Source: JAVBLD01 sp031553705
Lineage (GTDB): Bacteria > Bacteroidota > Bacteroidia > Bacteroidales > Marinifilaceae
Assembly: GCA_031553705.1 (NCBI GenBank)
Contig: JAVBLD010000017.1
Location: 1 to 37,863, forward strand
Reading direction: 5' to 3'
Length of the DNA stretch: 37,863 bases
The notes beneath the pieces are model-generated. The model was not told the DNA's origin, searched no databases, and worked only from the letters and a program-made list of their open reading frames with translations. The translations under genes and the position numbers were made by a program. Position 1 is the stretch's first letter, and each line of letters starts with the position of its first letter. This document shows positions 17,799-25,838 of the stretch, one piece after another.

Positions 17799-17845
17799 AC
17801 AAATAAAAATAAAGATAAATTCTGTTTATCTTTATTTTTATTTGT
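17799..17845. repeat. Perfect 21-bp palindrome abutting tRNA-Tyr
   Basis: Bases 17799-17819 pair without mismatch with 17825-17845 across a 5-nt loop. The arms are AT-only apart from two C or G positions each. It shares its last base with the 3' end of tRNA-Tyr, so it probably acts in 3'-end processing or as a terminator. A second, imperfect inverted repeat at about 17749-17793 (TTCTTAAG arms) follows before tRNA-Gly. Confidence 0.7.
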
Positions 17846-17927
17846 GGGGAGAGCAGGATTCGAACCTACGAAGGCGTACGCCAGCAGAGTTACAGTCTGC
17901 CCCAGTTGGCCACTTTGGTATCTCCCC
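17845..17927 (-). tRNA. tRNA-Tyr (anticodon GTA)
   Basis: The minus strand folds with acceptor GGGGAGA/TCTCCCC, anticodon stem GCAGA/TCTGC with loop CTGTAAC (anticodon GTA), a long class II variable arm around GGCGTACGCC, and T arm with GGTTCGAATCC. The long variable arm is expected for bacterial tRNA-Tyr. CCA is not encoded. Confidence 0.96.
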
Positions 17928-17962
17928 ATTTTCAAAGAACATATTGCTTTCTTTAGCGGATA

Positions 17963-17993
17963 CAAAAGTATACCTTTTTTTAAGAAAAACAAA
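17963..17993 (-). promoter_or_regulatory. Promoter of the tRNA-Tyr/tRNA-Gly unit
   Basis: On the minus strand TTTG (17993-17990), a 19-nt spacer and TACTTTTG (17970-17963) match the Bacteroidetes housekeeping promoter TTTG-N19-TAnnTTTG exactly. It ends 36 bp before the tRNA-Tyr 5' end. Confidence 0.75.
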
Positions 17994-18069
17994 AATAAGA
18001 GAGTTTTTTTTTAGTATTTAACGATCGGTCGGCTTTTACCAGAAATCCCCAGATCCTTATCGCTTACCC

Positions 18070-19830
18070 TTATCTTAGTTTTTTTCTCAGTGAGAAGATA
18101 AACTCCAATCCTCCCTCTTTCCTGCTTTTTGCTGAGATCAACCCTTTATGGAACAGCACAGCATTCTTAACAATGGAGAGTCCGAGGCCCGAACCTCCGG
18201 TTTTCCGGCTGCGTCCTTCATTGATCCTGAAAAAACGATCAAATATCTTGTCCAGAAAGATGTCATCGACACCATGGCCGGTGTCGTAATAGGAGAAATA
18301 GTAGAACTCGTCGTCCTCGGTATACTGTTCAATATTTATCGTGATGTTTTCGCCTGCATAATGAATGCTGTTATCAATCAGGTTCCTGAAGATAGAGTAT
18401 AGCAAGGTATGGTTGCCTTCAATTTCGATGGTGTCTTTGAGCTGGTTGCAGAGTGTAATATAGTGGTTTTTGAGCGATTCGGCAAGGTCGGAAGCAACCT
18501 CCCGGACGGTGTCCCCGATGTTTACTGTTTCTTTCTCAAACAGGTCGGACGCCTCCTCTGTTTTGGTGATCAGCGCTACGTCCCGGATCAGGTCGGATAA
18601 TCTCAACACTTGCATATAAGTGCGTTCGAGGAAAAACTTTTGTTTGACCGGGTCGATATGGTCCTGTTCCAGCAATGTTTCGATATAGCCCCGGATGCTG
18701 CTTACCGGTGTTTTTAGCTCATGGGCGATATTATTGGTCATCTCTTGTTTTAAGAGCCTGTTTTGCTCTGCTGAAGAGATGTTTTCCAATGTAATTTCAT
18801 AACTGTTGTCGTAAAAAATCAGTAACCTGACCGCAAAATGTTTTCCGTTTTTCGAGATCTTTCCCTGATAGGCCGGTATCGTTTTGGCTTGCGGATTTAC
18901 CGGAATGCTTTTACTCAGGAACACCTTCAGTTCTTTAAAATCAGGTTCATCGAGTATCAATCCGGGTTCGAATGTCGGCTCGTCGACGATTGTGTTCAGG
19001 TGTTGGATAAAATGAGTATTGGCATAGATTTTTTCATGATTGGCCGAAAAAATGCATATCCCTTCATTAGAGTAGTGAAAATGGCGGAGTAGTTTCTCCC
19101 GCTCCAGATTCAGCCGGTTTTTGCTATCTTCCAGTAGTTTATAGTTTGTCACGATTTTATTCCCGATCTCGCCGAGTTCGGTGTCGGGAAACTTGATCTT
19201 ATCATAGCCGGGAGCGTTATTTTCCGCAGTGATAATAAAGTCTTTCAGGCTGGAAACCGCTTTCCCGAAACGGTCGGAAAGATAGAGGATCGATCCCAAC
19301 GCTATAAAAAAAAGCAGAAGAATAAAGTAGACGAATATCTCATCTGCTTTCAGCGTATTTTTTATCTGGTCGTTATAAGGAAAAGCCACTCTTACAAAAT
19401 AGGGGTCTACATATCGGGCGTAGTAATAATAGGGAATATTTTTTGTCGCCGATATCCGGATATCCGATCCCGATTTATGAATCAATGCATTCGAAATTTC
19501 CGGACGGTTAAGGTGGTCTTCGACGATCTGGTTTTTTCCAATCCGGTTGTCATACAACACGCGTCCCTGCCGGTCGATAATCGTCACACGTAACTCCTCC
19601 GGGAGCAGCGGAAGGATTTCCTGTATCGAATTGATAGCCTGCCGGGCAAGAAGTTGATGTTTTGTAACATAGTTTGAGATGACTTCCGAATAGGCGTCCA
19701 TGTTGGTACGGAGATACTCTTTTTTATACATTTTTTCCCTGTTTTGCTGCATCATCACGATGATAACGGTAAAGAGGGTAAACACCATTAGAAAATAGAG
19801 GAATAATCTCTTTTTATATGATAATTTCAT
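18070..19830 (-). CDS. phoR: Phosphate-sensing histidine kinase PhoR
   Basis: The product of 586 residues has a first membrane segment at about 9-27, a periplasmic sensor region, a second membrane segment at about 166-186, a PAS-like region, then HisKA and HATPase domains. The phospho-accepting His370 lies in IAHELKTPVSSIRGY; the N box is FRNLIDNSIHYAG and the G boxes are DTGHGV and GGSGLGLSIVKN. It would phosphorylate the PhoB-type regulator encoded 23 bp upstream. The gene is last in the pst-pho operon, and that context, more than sequence alone, identifies it as PhoR. E. coli PhoR lacks such a large periplasmic domain; Bacillus PhoR-type kinases have one. Confidence 0.88.
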   Translation of the reverse strand: MKLSYKKRLFLYFLMVFTLFTVIIVMMQQNREKMYKKEYLRTNMDAYSEVISNYVTKHQLLARQAINSIQEILPLLPEELRVTIIDRQGRVLYDNRIGKNQIVEDHLNRPEISNALIHKSGSDIRISATKNIPYYYYARYVDPYFVRVAFPYNDQIKNTLKADEIFVYFILLLFFIALGSILYLSDRFGKAVSSLKDFIITAENNAPGYDKIKFPDTELGEIGNKIVTNYKLLEDSKNRLNLEREKLLRHFHYSNEGICIFSANHEKIYANTHFIQHLNTIVDEPTFEPGLILDEPDFKELKVFLSKSIPVNPQAKTIPAYQGKISKNGKHFAVRLLIFYDNSYEITLENISSAEQNRLLKQEMTNNIAHELKTPVSSIRGYIETLLEQDHIDPVKQKFFLERTYMQVLRLSDLIRDVALITKTEEASDLFEKETVNIGDTVREVASDLAESLKNHYITLCNQLKDTIEIEGNHTLLYSIFRNLIDNSIHYAGENITINIEQYTEDDEFYYFSYYDTGHGVDDIFLDKIFDRFFRINEGRSRKTGGSGLGLSIVKNAVLFHKGLISAKSRKEGGLEFIFSLRKKLR

Positions 19831-19853
19831 AAAGATCTGATAGAATTAAGAAT

Positions 19854-20537
19854 TTATTTTTCAAAACAGTAGCCATAGCCGGAACGATTGACAATATGTT
19901 TACCATATTCTCCGAGTTTCTTACGCAAACGGGTGATATGTACGTCTACGGTTCGTTCCAGCACATACCCTTCGTCCTGCCACACCTTGCCCAGTATATC
20001 TTCCCTGGAAAAAATGCGGCTTGGGGATTTCGCTATCATATATAAAATCTCAAACTCTTTTTTTGTCAACCAGATGGTATCGCCTTTCAGCTTCACAGTC
20101 TTGGTTTCCAGGTCTATAATCAGGCCTTCGAATTCGACCGTCTTTTTCTTCTCCGGCACGTTCTGACTACCGGTGCGTTTAAGTACTGCTTTGACCCTTG
20201 CACTGACTTCTTTTATCGAGAAGGGTTTGGAGATATAATCATCGCCGCCGATATTGAATCCGGTCAGCATATCGTTTTCGGTATCCCGAGCGGTCAGGAA
20301 AATAATAGGGGTCGTCATTTTCAACTCCTTCCGGAGTTTTTCAGCCATTTTAAAACCGGACATTCCCTCCATCATTACGTCGAGCAGGATCAGTTCGTGT
20401 TTATCGGAAATGGTTTTCAAAGCTTGTTCAGCCGAATGGGCAATATCTACCGCAAAACCCTCGCTTTCGAGGTTGAATTGCAAAATCTCGCACAAATCCT
20501 CTTCGTCGTCTACAACCAAAATATGTTTTCTGTCCAT
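19854..20537 (-). CDS. phoB: PhoB-type response regulator
   Basis: The product of 227 residues has an N-terminal receiver domain with acidic pocket Asp10/Asp11, phosphorylation site Asp53 (LILLDVMMEG) and conserved Lys in YISKPFS, followed by an OmpR/PhoB winged-helix DNA-binding domain (WLTKKEFEILYMIAK, RTVDVHITRLRKKLGEYG, VNRSGYGYCF). It probably binds the direct-repeat array upstream of pstS. It sits between phoU and phoR. Confidence 0.9.
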   Translation of the reverse strand: MDRKHILVVDDEEDLCEILQFNLESEGFAVDIAHSAEQALKTISDKHELILLDVMMEGMSGFKMAEKLRKELKMTTPIIFLTARDTENDMLTGFNIGGDDYISKPFSIKEVSARVKAVLKRTGSQNVPEKKKTVEFEGLIIDLETKTVKLKGDTIWLTKKEFEILYMIAKSPSRIFSREDILGKVWQDEGYVLERTVDVHITRLRKKLGEYGKHIVNRSGYGYCFEK

Positions 20538-20572
20538 TTCATTCGGATTTATTCATTGTATGGTATTATGGC

Positions 20573-21304
20573 CTACTCGCTGGTGGCCGGGAATTGCTCG
20601 CCTTCGCTTCCGGCATGTAATGTCGGAAGTTGTGTTGAACAGTGTTTGATATTTTTTCCTTCCATCAAATAGATGGCTGCTTCGGCAATGTTGGTGGCGT
20701 TGTCGCCGATCCGCTCTATATTGTATGCCATATTACTGATAAAGATAATATCCGTCACTTGTTGCGTTGTGAGGGCTTTCCCGGCACAACGTTTTTGCAG
20801 GCATTCATTAATGTGGTGATGTAAATCATCCACCGAATGATCCGTTTCGATCGTCTCTTGCGCCAGATGATTATCTTCGCAAATAAAAGCAAATATAGCA
20901 TTTTGCGTCATGTTTTGGGCAATCGAGAACATATTTGACAAATCTGTTTTGTAATCCGCAAAAATAGTACCGTCTATCGCAATCTGTTTTAAGAAACCGG
21001 CAATGTTCAGGAGCAGGTCGCCGATCCTTTCCAGATAAGCCGTCATGTCGTAGTAGGAGATGATCTTACGCAGGTGGCTGGCCCGCGGAGTGTAGAGGAC
21101 AATCGCATGGATCACTTCATCACGGATTTTTATCTCCATACTGTCGATAAGCCGTTCGTTGTGTTGTATTTCGGCATGTATCTCTTCGTTCCGATTATCT
21201 TCCAGCAACCGGACAGTCAGACTGAGTTGCTTGGCGACGACTTTGGTCAAGGCATTAAAGTCGCCGGTGATGTTTGTGAAAATCTTTTCCTGTAGAGTAT
21301 TCAT
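20573..21304 (-). CDS. phoU: PhoU, regulator of phosphate transport and signalling
   Basis: The product of 243 residues has two repeated three-helix PhoU bundles. Acidic metal-binding motifs are seen in YLERIGDLLLNIA and YNIERIGDNATNIAE, the two E(R)xGD signatures of the family. PhoU links the PstSCAB transporter to PhoR and holds signalling off when phosphate is plentiful. The last ~15 residues are a loose tail. It follows pstB by 67 bp. Confidence 0.95.
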   Translation of the reverse strand: MNTLQEKIFTNITGDFNALTKVVAKQLSLTVRLLEDNRNEEIHAEIQHNERLIDSMEIKIRDEVIHAIVLYTPRASHLRKIISYYDMTAYLERIGDLLLNIAGFLKQIAIDGTIFADYKTDLSNMFSIAQNMTQNAIFAFICEDNHLAQETIETDHSVDDLHHHINECLQKRCAGKALTTQQVTDIIFISNMAYNIERIGDNATNIAEAAIYLMEGKNIKHCSTQLPTLHAGSEGEQFPATSE

Positions 21305-21342
21305 ATTTTTTGTTCATTATTTTTCTGTATAAGTTATTTTTG

Positions 21343-21358
21343 TTCGGTCTGAACCGAA
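21343..21358. other. Small hairpin between pstB and phoU
   Basis: TTCGGT at 21343-21348 pairs with ACCGAA at 21353-21358 across CTGA. On the minus strand it is followed by an A-rich and not a T-rich tract, so it is more likely an RNA-stability or processing element than a terminator. Confidence 0.35.
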
Positions 21359-21371
21359 AACTCAAAGTATA

Positions 21372-22163
21372 CTATCCGAATTGTCCGCCGAGATATTCTT
21401 CGGTACGCTTGTCTTTCGGGTTGGTGAACATGGTATCGGTCTTGTCGTATTCAATCAGCTCGCCCAGGTACATAAACATCGAATAGTCGGAGATCCGGGC
21501 GGCCTGTGCCATGTTGTGGGTTACAATAATAATCGTGAACTCTTTTTTCAGGGTCAGCAACAGTTCTTCGATACGGTTCGTAGCGATCGGGTCCAGCGCT
21601 GATGTAGGTTCGTCCATTAGCAATACTTCCGGCTTTAATGCCAGGGCGCGTGCAATGCAGAGTCGTTGCTGCTGGCCTCCTGAAAGGAAAGTGCCTTTTT
21701 TGAACAGCGAGTCTTTCACCTCGTTCCACAAGCCTACATTAGTCAAACAGGTCTCCACCAGTTCGTTTTTCTCTTTTTTTGACATCGAGATACCGTTCAA
21801 TCCGTATCCGGCCAATACATTGTCATAAATACTCATGGTCGGAAACGGATTAGGGCGTTGAAATACCATGCCGGCAATCCGACGGACTTCCATTGGATTC
21901 ATCTTCAGGATATTCCGATCGCCGATCAGGATCTCTCCGTTGGTACTGATGTCGGGATACAGCTCATGCATCCGGTTGACGGCGCGTAGCAATGTGCTTT
22001 TTCCGCATCCCGACGGGCCCATGATCGCTGTGATACACTTCTCATAAATAGAGGCATTGATGTCGTTTACCGCATTTTTTCCGGGAGTGTATGAGATCGA
22101 CACGTGGTTGAATTGCAGGATAGGATGCCTTGCAGGTCCGGTTGCTACGGAAGATCCGGTCAT
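21372..22163 (-). CDS. pstB: Phosphate ABC transporter ATP-binding protein PstB
   Basis: The product has 263 residues from the start chosen here. Walker A is GPSGCGKS at 49-56, with Q-loop VFQRPNPFPTMS, ABC signature LSGGQQQRLCIARAL, Walker B VLLMDEPTSALDP and switch His in VTHNM. The open frame extends 28 codons upstream, but the ATG at 22163 overlaps the pstA stop as ATGA, the usual sign of translational coupling, and gives the normal PstB length. It powers phosphate uptake through PstC/PstA on the inner face of the cytoplasmic membrane. Confidence 0.96.
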   Translation of the reverse strand: MTGSSVATGPARHPILQFNHVSISYTPGKNAVNDINASIYEKCITAIMGPSGCGKSTLLRAVNRMHELYPDISTNGEILIGDRNILKMNPMEVRRIAGMVFQRPNPFPTMSIYDNVLAGYGLNGISMSKKEKNELVETCLTNVGLWNEVKDSLFKKGTFLSGGQQQRLCIARALALKPEVLLMDEPTSALDPIATNRIEELLLTLKKEFTIIIVTHNMAQAARISDYSMFMYLGELIEYDKTDTMFTNPKDKRTEEYLGGQFG

Positions 22164-23017
22164 TGTATTTTCCACTTTGCGGTAATGTTTTTTGCGATGA
22201 TGTTTAGTGTCAACACCAACATCAGTAAGAACAGGGATGAACTCCATATCATATCAATTAAATTCGGATCGTTGTAAAATTCCCAGATTAACAGGGGGAC
22301 GGCGCTGGTTGGTTTCATAACATCCCAGTTTATCGTCGAACAGCCAAGCGCTGTCAACATTAGTGGGGCGGTTTCGCCCATAATTCGGGATATAGCTAAT
22401 AGGATTCCGGTAAATACCCCGCCAAAGGCAGCCGGTAATAGTATCTTTAATATCACACTTGTATAAGACGCGCCTAATGCCAGACCGGCTTCTTTCAGGC
22501 TCGCGGGTAGCATTTTCAGTGTCTCTTCGGTGGAGCGGATAACTGACGGCAGCATTATGATCGACAGAGCAATGCTACCGGCAAACGCCGAATAACTGCC
22601 TAACGGTTTGACGACCCATGCATAGGCAATGATGCCGATGACAATTGAGGGGGTTCCTTGTATCAAATCGGTGAAAAAGCGGACCGTATGGGAGAAAATC
22701 GTTTTCGGCTTTTCGGCCAGGTGAATGCCTCCGAATATTCCGACCGGAATAGCAATAATAGCTGCTATCCCGACTGTCAGCAGTGTACCGGTGATACCAT
22801 TACTGATTCCTCCCGGAATAATTTCGCCGCTATTTCGGGCCAGCATGGCGTCCAGTGTATTAGGCGCCGTTTCGGTGAAGAAACTGAGGTTGATCTGTTT
22901 GTATCCCTTTTTCAGTAATTCCCATAGGATCAAAACCAATGGAATGGCTGTCAGAAAAGAGAAAAAACAGACGGCGTAAAAGAATGCCTTATCTTTTATG
23001 TGACGATAATCTGTCAT
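22160..23017 (-). CDS. pstA: Phosphate ABC transporter permease PstA
   Basis: The product of 285 residues has about six membrane segments. The EAA-type cytoplasmic loop that contacts PstB is visible as LPASLKEAGLALGASYTSVI, and the PstA-typical LIQGTPSIVIGIIAY follows the third segment. It forms the membrane channel with PstC, whose gene lies 8 bp upstream. Confidence 0.94.
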   Translation of the reverse strand: MTDYRHIKDKAFFYAVCFFSFLTAIPLVLILWELLKKGYKQINLSFFTETAPNTLDAMLARNSGEIIPGGISNGITGTLLTVGIAAIIAIPVGIFGGIHLAEKPKTIFSHTVRFFTDLIQGTPSIVIGIIAYAWVVKPLGSYSAFAGSIALSIIMLPSVIRSTEETLKMLPASLKEAGLALGASYTSVILKILLPAAFGGVFTGILLAISRIMGETAPLMLTALGCSTINWDVMKPTSAVPLLIWEFYNDPNLIDMIWSSSLFLLMLVLTLNIIAKNITAKWKIQ

Positions 23018-23025
23018 TTTTGTCG

Positions 23026-23877
23026 TTATCTTAGTTTTTTTAGGATCATTTTTCCGGTTGCATTAATTATAGCAGTGATCAGAAAAAGCAATAATCCGAT
23101 CGCAATCAGTGAGCTTAATTTCAGGCCGTCTGCTTCACCGAACTGATTGGCAATAACACTGGCCATCGTATTGCCGGTCGCAGTAAGCGATGTCGGTATG
23201 TTATTGGTATTCCCGATCAGCATGGTGACCGCCATCGTTTCCCCCAAAGCCCTTCCCAATGCCAGGATATAGCTGGCAAATATACCCGAACCGGATACCG
23301 GGAGCACTATGCGTTGGATGACATTCATCCGGGTGGCGCCGAGACTATAGGCAGCTTCTTTCAGTTCGTTCGGTACCATTGTAATGAACTCCGTACTTAG
23401 TGATGCGGCATACGGTATGATCATAATGGCCAGCACAATGGAGGCTGTCAGGATGCCGAAACCCTGGGAGGAGATTTCGAGAGAGGTAAGGATCGGACGG
23501 AGAGTATAAAATCCCCACAATCCATACACAATCGACGGAATACCTGCCAGCAGGTCGATTACCGCACCGATAAATATCGCTATCTTTTTCCCTTTGAAAT
23601 ATTCTCCGGTAAACAGTGCAGCAGGCAGCGAGAAAGGCAGACAGAAAAGCAAAGCTAAAAATGAGGTCATTAACGTGCCTGTAATAAATGCCAGTGCTCC
23701 GTATTGCTCTTTATTCGGATTCCACTCGGACGAGAAGATAAAATCGAACCATCCGAAGTGTTTGAAAGCGGGTATGGCTCCACTCACCAAAGAGTAGATC
23801 ATACCTCCGCTGATCAGTAGCACCAGTAATGAACAGGCAATTAATGACCGTTTAAAAATATAATCGCGCATAAACAA
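23026..23877 (-). CDS. pstC: Phosphate ABC transporter permease PstC
   Basis: The product of 283 residues has about six membrane segments, with LLAGIPSIVYGLWGFY and the EAA-type loop VPNELKEAAYSLGATRMNVI. Translation may start at the first Met or two codons on (MRDYIFKRS). It pairs with PstA. Confidence 0.94.
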   Translation of the reverse strand: MFMRDYIFKRSLIACSLLVLLISGGMIYSLVSGAIPAFKHFGWFDFIFSSEWNPNKEQYGALAFITGTLMTSFLALLFCLPFSLPAALFTGEYFKGKKIAIFIGAVIDLLAGIPSIVYGLWGFYTLRPILTSLEISSQGFGILTASIVLAIMIIPYAASLSTEFITMVPNELKEAAYSLGATRMNVIQRIVLPVSGSGIFASYILALGRALGETMAVTMLIGNTNNIPTSLTATGNTMASVIANQFGEADGLKLSSLIAIGLLLFLITAIINATGKMILKKLR

Positions 23878-23936
23878 GAGTTGAGAAGTTGAAAGTGGAC
23901 AGTTGAAAATGGAGTCTTCTTACCACTTACCACCTG

Positions 23937-25004
23937 CTATTTGCCACTATTCAACGGTTTACCGTTATAGGTGACAGATTTCAACAGCACTTTGGCGTTA
24001 GCGATGGCTTGTGCCGGAAGCGGGGAGTAGTGTACTTTGGTCGTGATCGATTGCGTCGTATCGTCGAGCATCCAATTTAATAAGCGGACAGTCTCTTCTG
24101 CTTGTTGTTTGCTCCGGTCGTTGTAAGCCTGTTCTTTATAAAGAATGATCCAGGTGAGGCAACTGATCGGATAGGCATTTGGCGCAGATGAGTTGGTGAT
24201 CATCGTTCGGGTGTCAGCAGGAATGTCGGAAGCTGCAGCGGCGGAGATACTTTCGGTATTCGGTAGTACAAACTGGCCTGCAGAATTTTGTAAATGGGCC
24301 ATAGGCAGGTTGAGCGAGAGGGCATATTCGGAACCGATATATCCGATTGCTCCTTCGGTTTGGCCGACGATTCCGGCTACACCCGGGTTTCCCTTGGCAG
24401 CCATTCCTTTAGGCCATTGTAATGATTTGCCGGTGCCGATGTTCTCTTTCCATACCGGACTTACTTTCGACAGATAGTCGCTGAATACGAAAGTCGTACC
24501 GCTTCCGTCCGAGCGGTATACCGGAAGAATCTCCTTATCCGGCAGATTGACTCCTGCGTTGATCGCTTTAATCCTGCTGTCGTTCCATTTGGAAATTTGC
24601 CCTGAGTAGATATCCGCAATAACCGGTCCGGTAAGATTTAATATCTTTACTTCTGGTAGATTATAGGCCATCACCACTGCGCCGATACAGGTCGGGATAT
24701 GAATGACCGGAGCCGGCATTTCACTGACCTCATGGTCTGAAAGGTAGGCATCGCTACCGCCGAAATCTACGATCCGGTCCTTCAGGCTACGGATACCTCC
24801 ACCGCTACCGATACCCCCATAGACCACCGATATGCCGGTTGCATCCTGGTATGTTTTAAAGGCCAGATTGTAGTAAGGCAACGGAAATGTTGCTCCGGCA
24901 CCGGAGATAGTAACCTCTTTTCTGTTCGTGTTTTCTTTTTTCTTCGATTTGGCTCCGCATGCTGCGATAGCTAATGCTAATGTAATAATAAGTAGTTTGT
25001 TCAT
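23937..25004 (-). CDS. pstS: Phosphate-binding lipoprotein PstS
   Basis: The product of 355 residues is a lipoprotein: MNKLLIITLALAIAAC puts the lipidated Cys at 16. Phosphate-site loops are seen as SGAGATFPLPYYN, GGIGSGGGI and RSDGSGTTFVFSDYL, as in PstS. It captures phosphate in the periplasm for PstCAB. It is first in the operon. The end of the gene overlaps a short dispersed repeat at 23926-23944, which contains the stop codon. Confidence 0.95.
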   Translation of the reverse strand: MNKLLIITLALAIAACGAKSKKKENTNRKEVTISGAGATFPLPYYNLAFKTYQDATGISVVYGGIGSGGGIRSLKDRIVDFGGSDAYLSDHEVSEMPAPVIHIPTCIGAVVMAYNLPEVKILNLTGPVIADIYSGQISKWNDSRIKAINAGVNLPDKEILPVYRSDGSGTTFVFSDYLSKVSPVWKENIGTGKSLQWPKGMAAKGNPGVAGIVGQTEGAIGYIGSEYALSLNLPMAHLQNSAGQFVLPNTESISAAAASDIPADTRTMITNSSAPNAYPISCLTWIILYKEQAYNDRSKQQAEETVRLLNWMLDDTTQSITTKVHYSPLPAQAIANAKVLLKSVTYNGKPLNSGK

Positions 25005-25039
25005 TTCTTTAAAATTAAGTGGTCTTTATTTTCACAATA

Positions 25040-25047
25040 CAAGTTTA
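25040..25047 (-). promoter_or_regulatory. Candidate -7 element for pstS
   Basis: TAAACTTG on the minus strand differs from TAnnTTTG at one base. It lies 36 bp upstream of the pstS start, and the direct-repeat array covers the region where a -33 element would be. A weak promoter with an activator site in place of -33 fits PhoB control. Confidence 0.4.
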
Positions 25048-25055
25048 CAGAGCTA

Positions 25056-25095
25056 TTACTACAAGAGTGTTACTGTTTTGTTACGTTTTTATTAC
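25056..25095 (-). promoter_or_regulatory. Probable PHO box: four 7-bp repeats at 11-bp spacing
   Basis: On the plus strand, TTACTAC (25056-25062), GTGTTAC (25067-25073), TTGTTAC (25078-25084) and TTATTAC (25089-25095) are each separated by 4 bp. Seven-base direct repeats on an 11-bp period are the known layout of PhoB boxes, where each repeat binds one monomer of a tandem dimer. The array lies 52-91 bp upstream of pstS, the first gene of the operon that encodes a PhoB-type regulator. Confidence 0.7.
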
Positions 25096-25156
25096 AATAT
25101 AAATGACGGTGGCAAGAGTTTTTTTTGGTTTTATATCCTTCCTTTCAATTTTATAT

Positions 25157-25164
25157 TATCTTTG
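25157..25164 (+). promoter_or_regulatory. Candidate -7 element for the ECF sigma gene
   Basis: TATCTTTG matches TAnnTTTG and lies 68 bp upstream of the sigma gene start at 25232. No TTTG is found at the standard spacing. Its position within the longer open frame supports the downstream start codon. Confidence 0.45.
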
Positions 25165-25231
25165 TTTTGGTTTGGCAGTAATACATAGTAACATAATTGC
25201 AGTTTTAATAAACTCTTTCAAATACCGCAAT

Positions 25232-25780
25232 ATGGAACAGGAGCACTGGCTTAGTCAACTCCGGGATGGGGACGAAGATGCTTATCGGGTCTTCTTTGAA
25301 GAGTATTACCAAATACTCGGGTATTTTGCTTTGAAATATGTAAAGCAGAAAGAGGTGGCAGAGGATATTGTAAATGATGTAATTTTGGAACTTTACAGCC
25401 GTAAGCATCATTTTGAAAACATCGTTGCCCTGAAGTCATTTCTTTTTCTCTCGATCAAAAACCGTAGCCTAAACTGGTTGCGCGGAAATAAAGCGCAGAA
25501 CCGTTATTTGCATAGGGCTCTATCAGAACAGGAAGATCGTTTCTTTTTGGACAATATTATTGAAGAGGAGGTCTATTTTTTATTAAAAAATGCAATCCAT
25601 GTATTACCTGAACTACCCCGTAAAATATATAAGTTTAGCCTTCAAGGGTTGAGTAACGAAGAGATTGCCCGGGAACTTTCGTTAACGGTTGATTCCATCA
25701 AAGCCTATAAAAAAAGAGGGAAACAGATATTAAAAGAGAAGTTGAAGGGATTGATGTATTTTTTATCTATTTCGTTGTGA
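25232..25780 (+). CDS. ECF-type RNA polymerase sigma factor
   Basis: The product of 182 residues has sigma-70 region 2 at about 15-80 (YYQILGYFALKYVKQKEVAE, DIVNDVILELYSRKHHF, FLSIKNRSLNWLRG) and region 4 at about 120-175 (LPELPRKIYKFSLQGLSNEE, IARELSLTVDSIKAYKKRG). This is the Bacteroides expansion family of ECF factors. The open frame extends 43 codons upstream through a hydrophobic stretch unlike this family, so the start was set at MEQEHWLSQL. Such factors normally sit beside a FecR anti-sigma gene; here the nearest fecR is 9 kb away at the other end of the SusC/D locus, on the opposite strand. Confidence 0.92.
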   Translation: MEQEHWLSQLRDGDEDAYRVFFEEYYQILGYFALKYVKQKEVAEDIVNDVILELYSRKHHFENIVALKSFLFLSIKNRSLNWLRGNKAQNRYLHRALSEQEDRFFLDNIIEEEVYFLLKNAIHVLPELPRKIYKFSLQGLSNEEIARELSLTVDSIKAYKKRGKQILKEKLKGLMYFLSISL

Positions 25781-25781
25781 T

Positions 25782-25824
25782 AAAAGCCCGCTTTGCAAAG
25801 TTTATAAAAGCAAAGCGGGCTTTT
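25782..25824. terminator. Bidirectional terminator between sigma and tlpA-like genes
   Basis: AAAAGCCCGCTTTGC at 25782-25796 pairs perfectly with GCAAAGCGGGCTTTT at 25810-25824, with a 13-nt loop. It ends with T on one strand and A on the other and sits between two converging genes, so it can stop both. Confidence 0.9.
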
Positions 25825-25838
25825 GTACAATACAAGGA

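Noticed and set aside
17740..17845. Inverted repeats between the tRNA genes considered as an attachment site or CRISPR
   Set aside because: There is no integrase nearby, no repeated spacer units and no duplicated tRNA end.
25103..25231. A 43-codon N-terminal extension of the ECF sigma factor
   Set aside because: It is hydrophobic, unlike sigma N-termini, and contains the likely promoter; the Met at 25232 gives the normal length.
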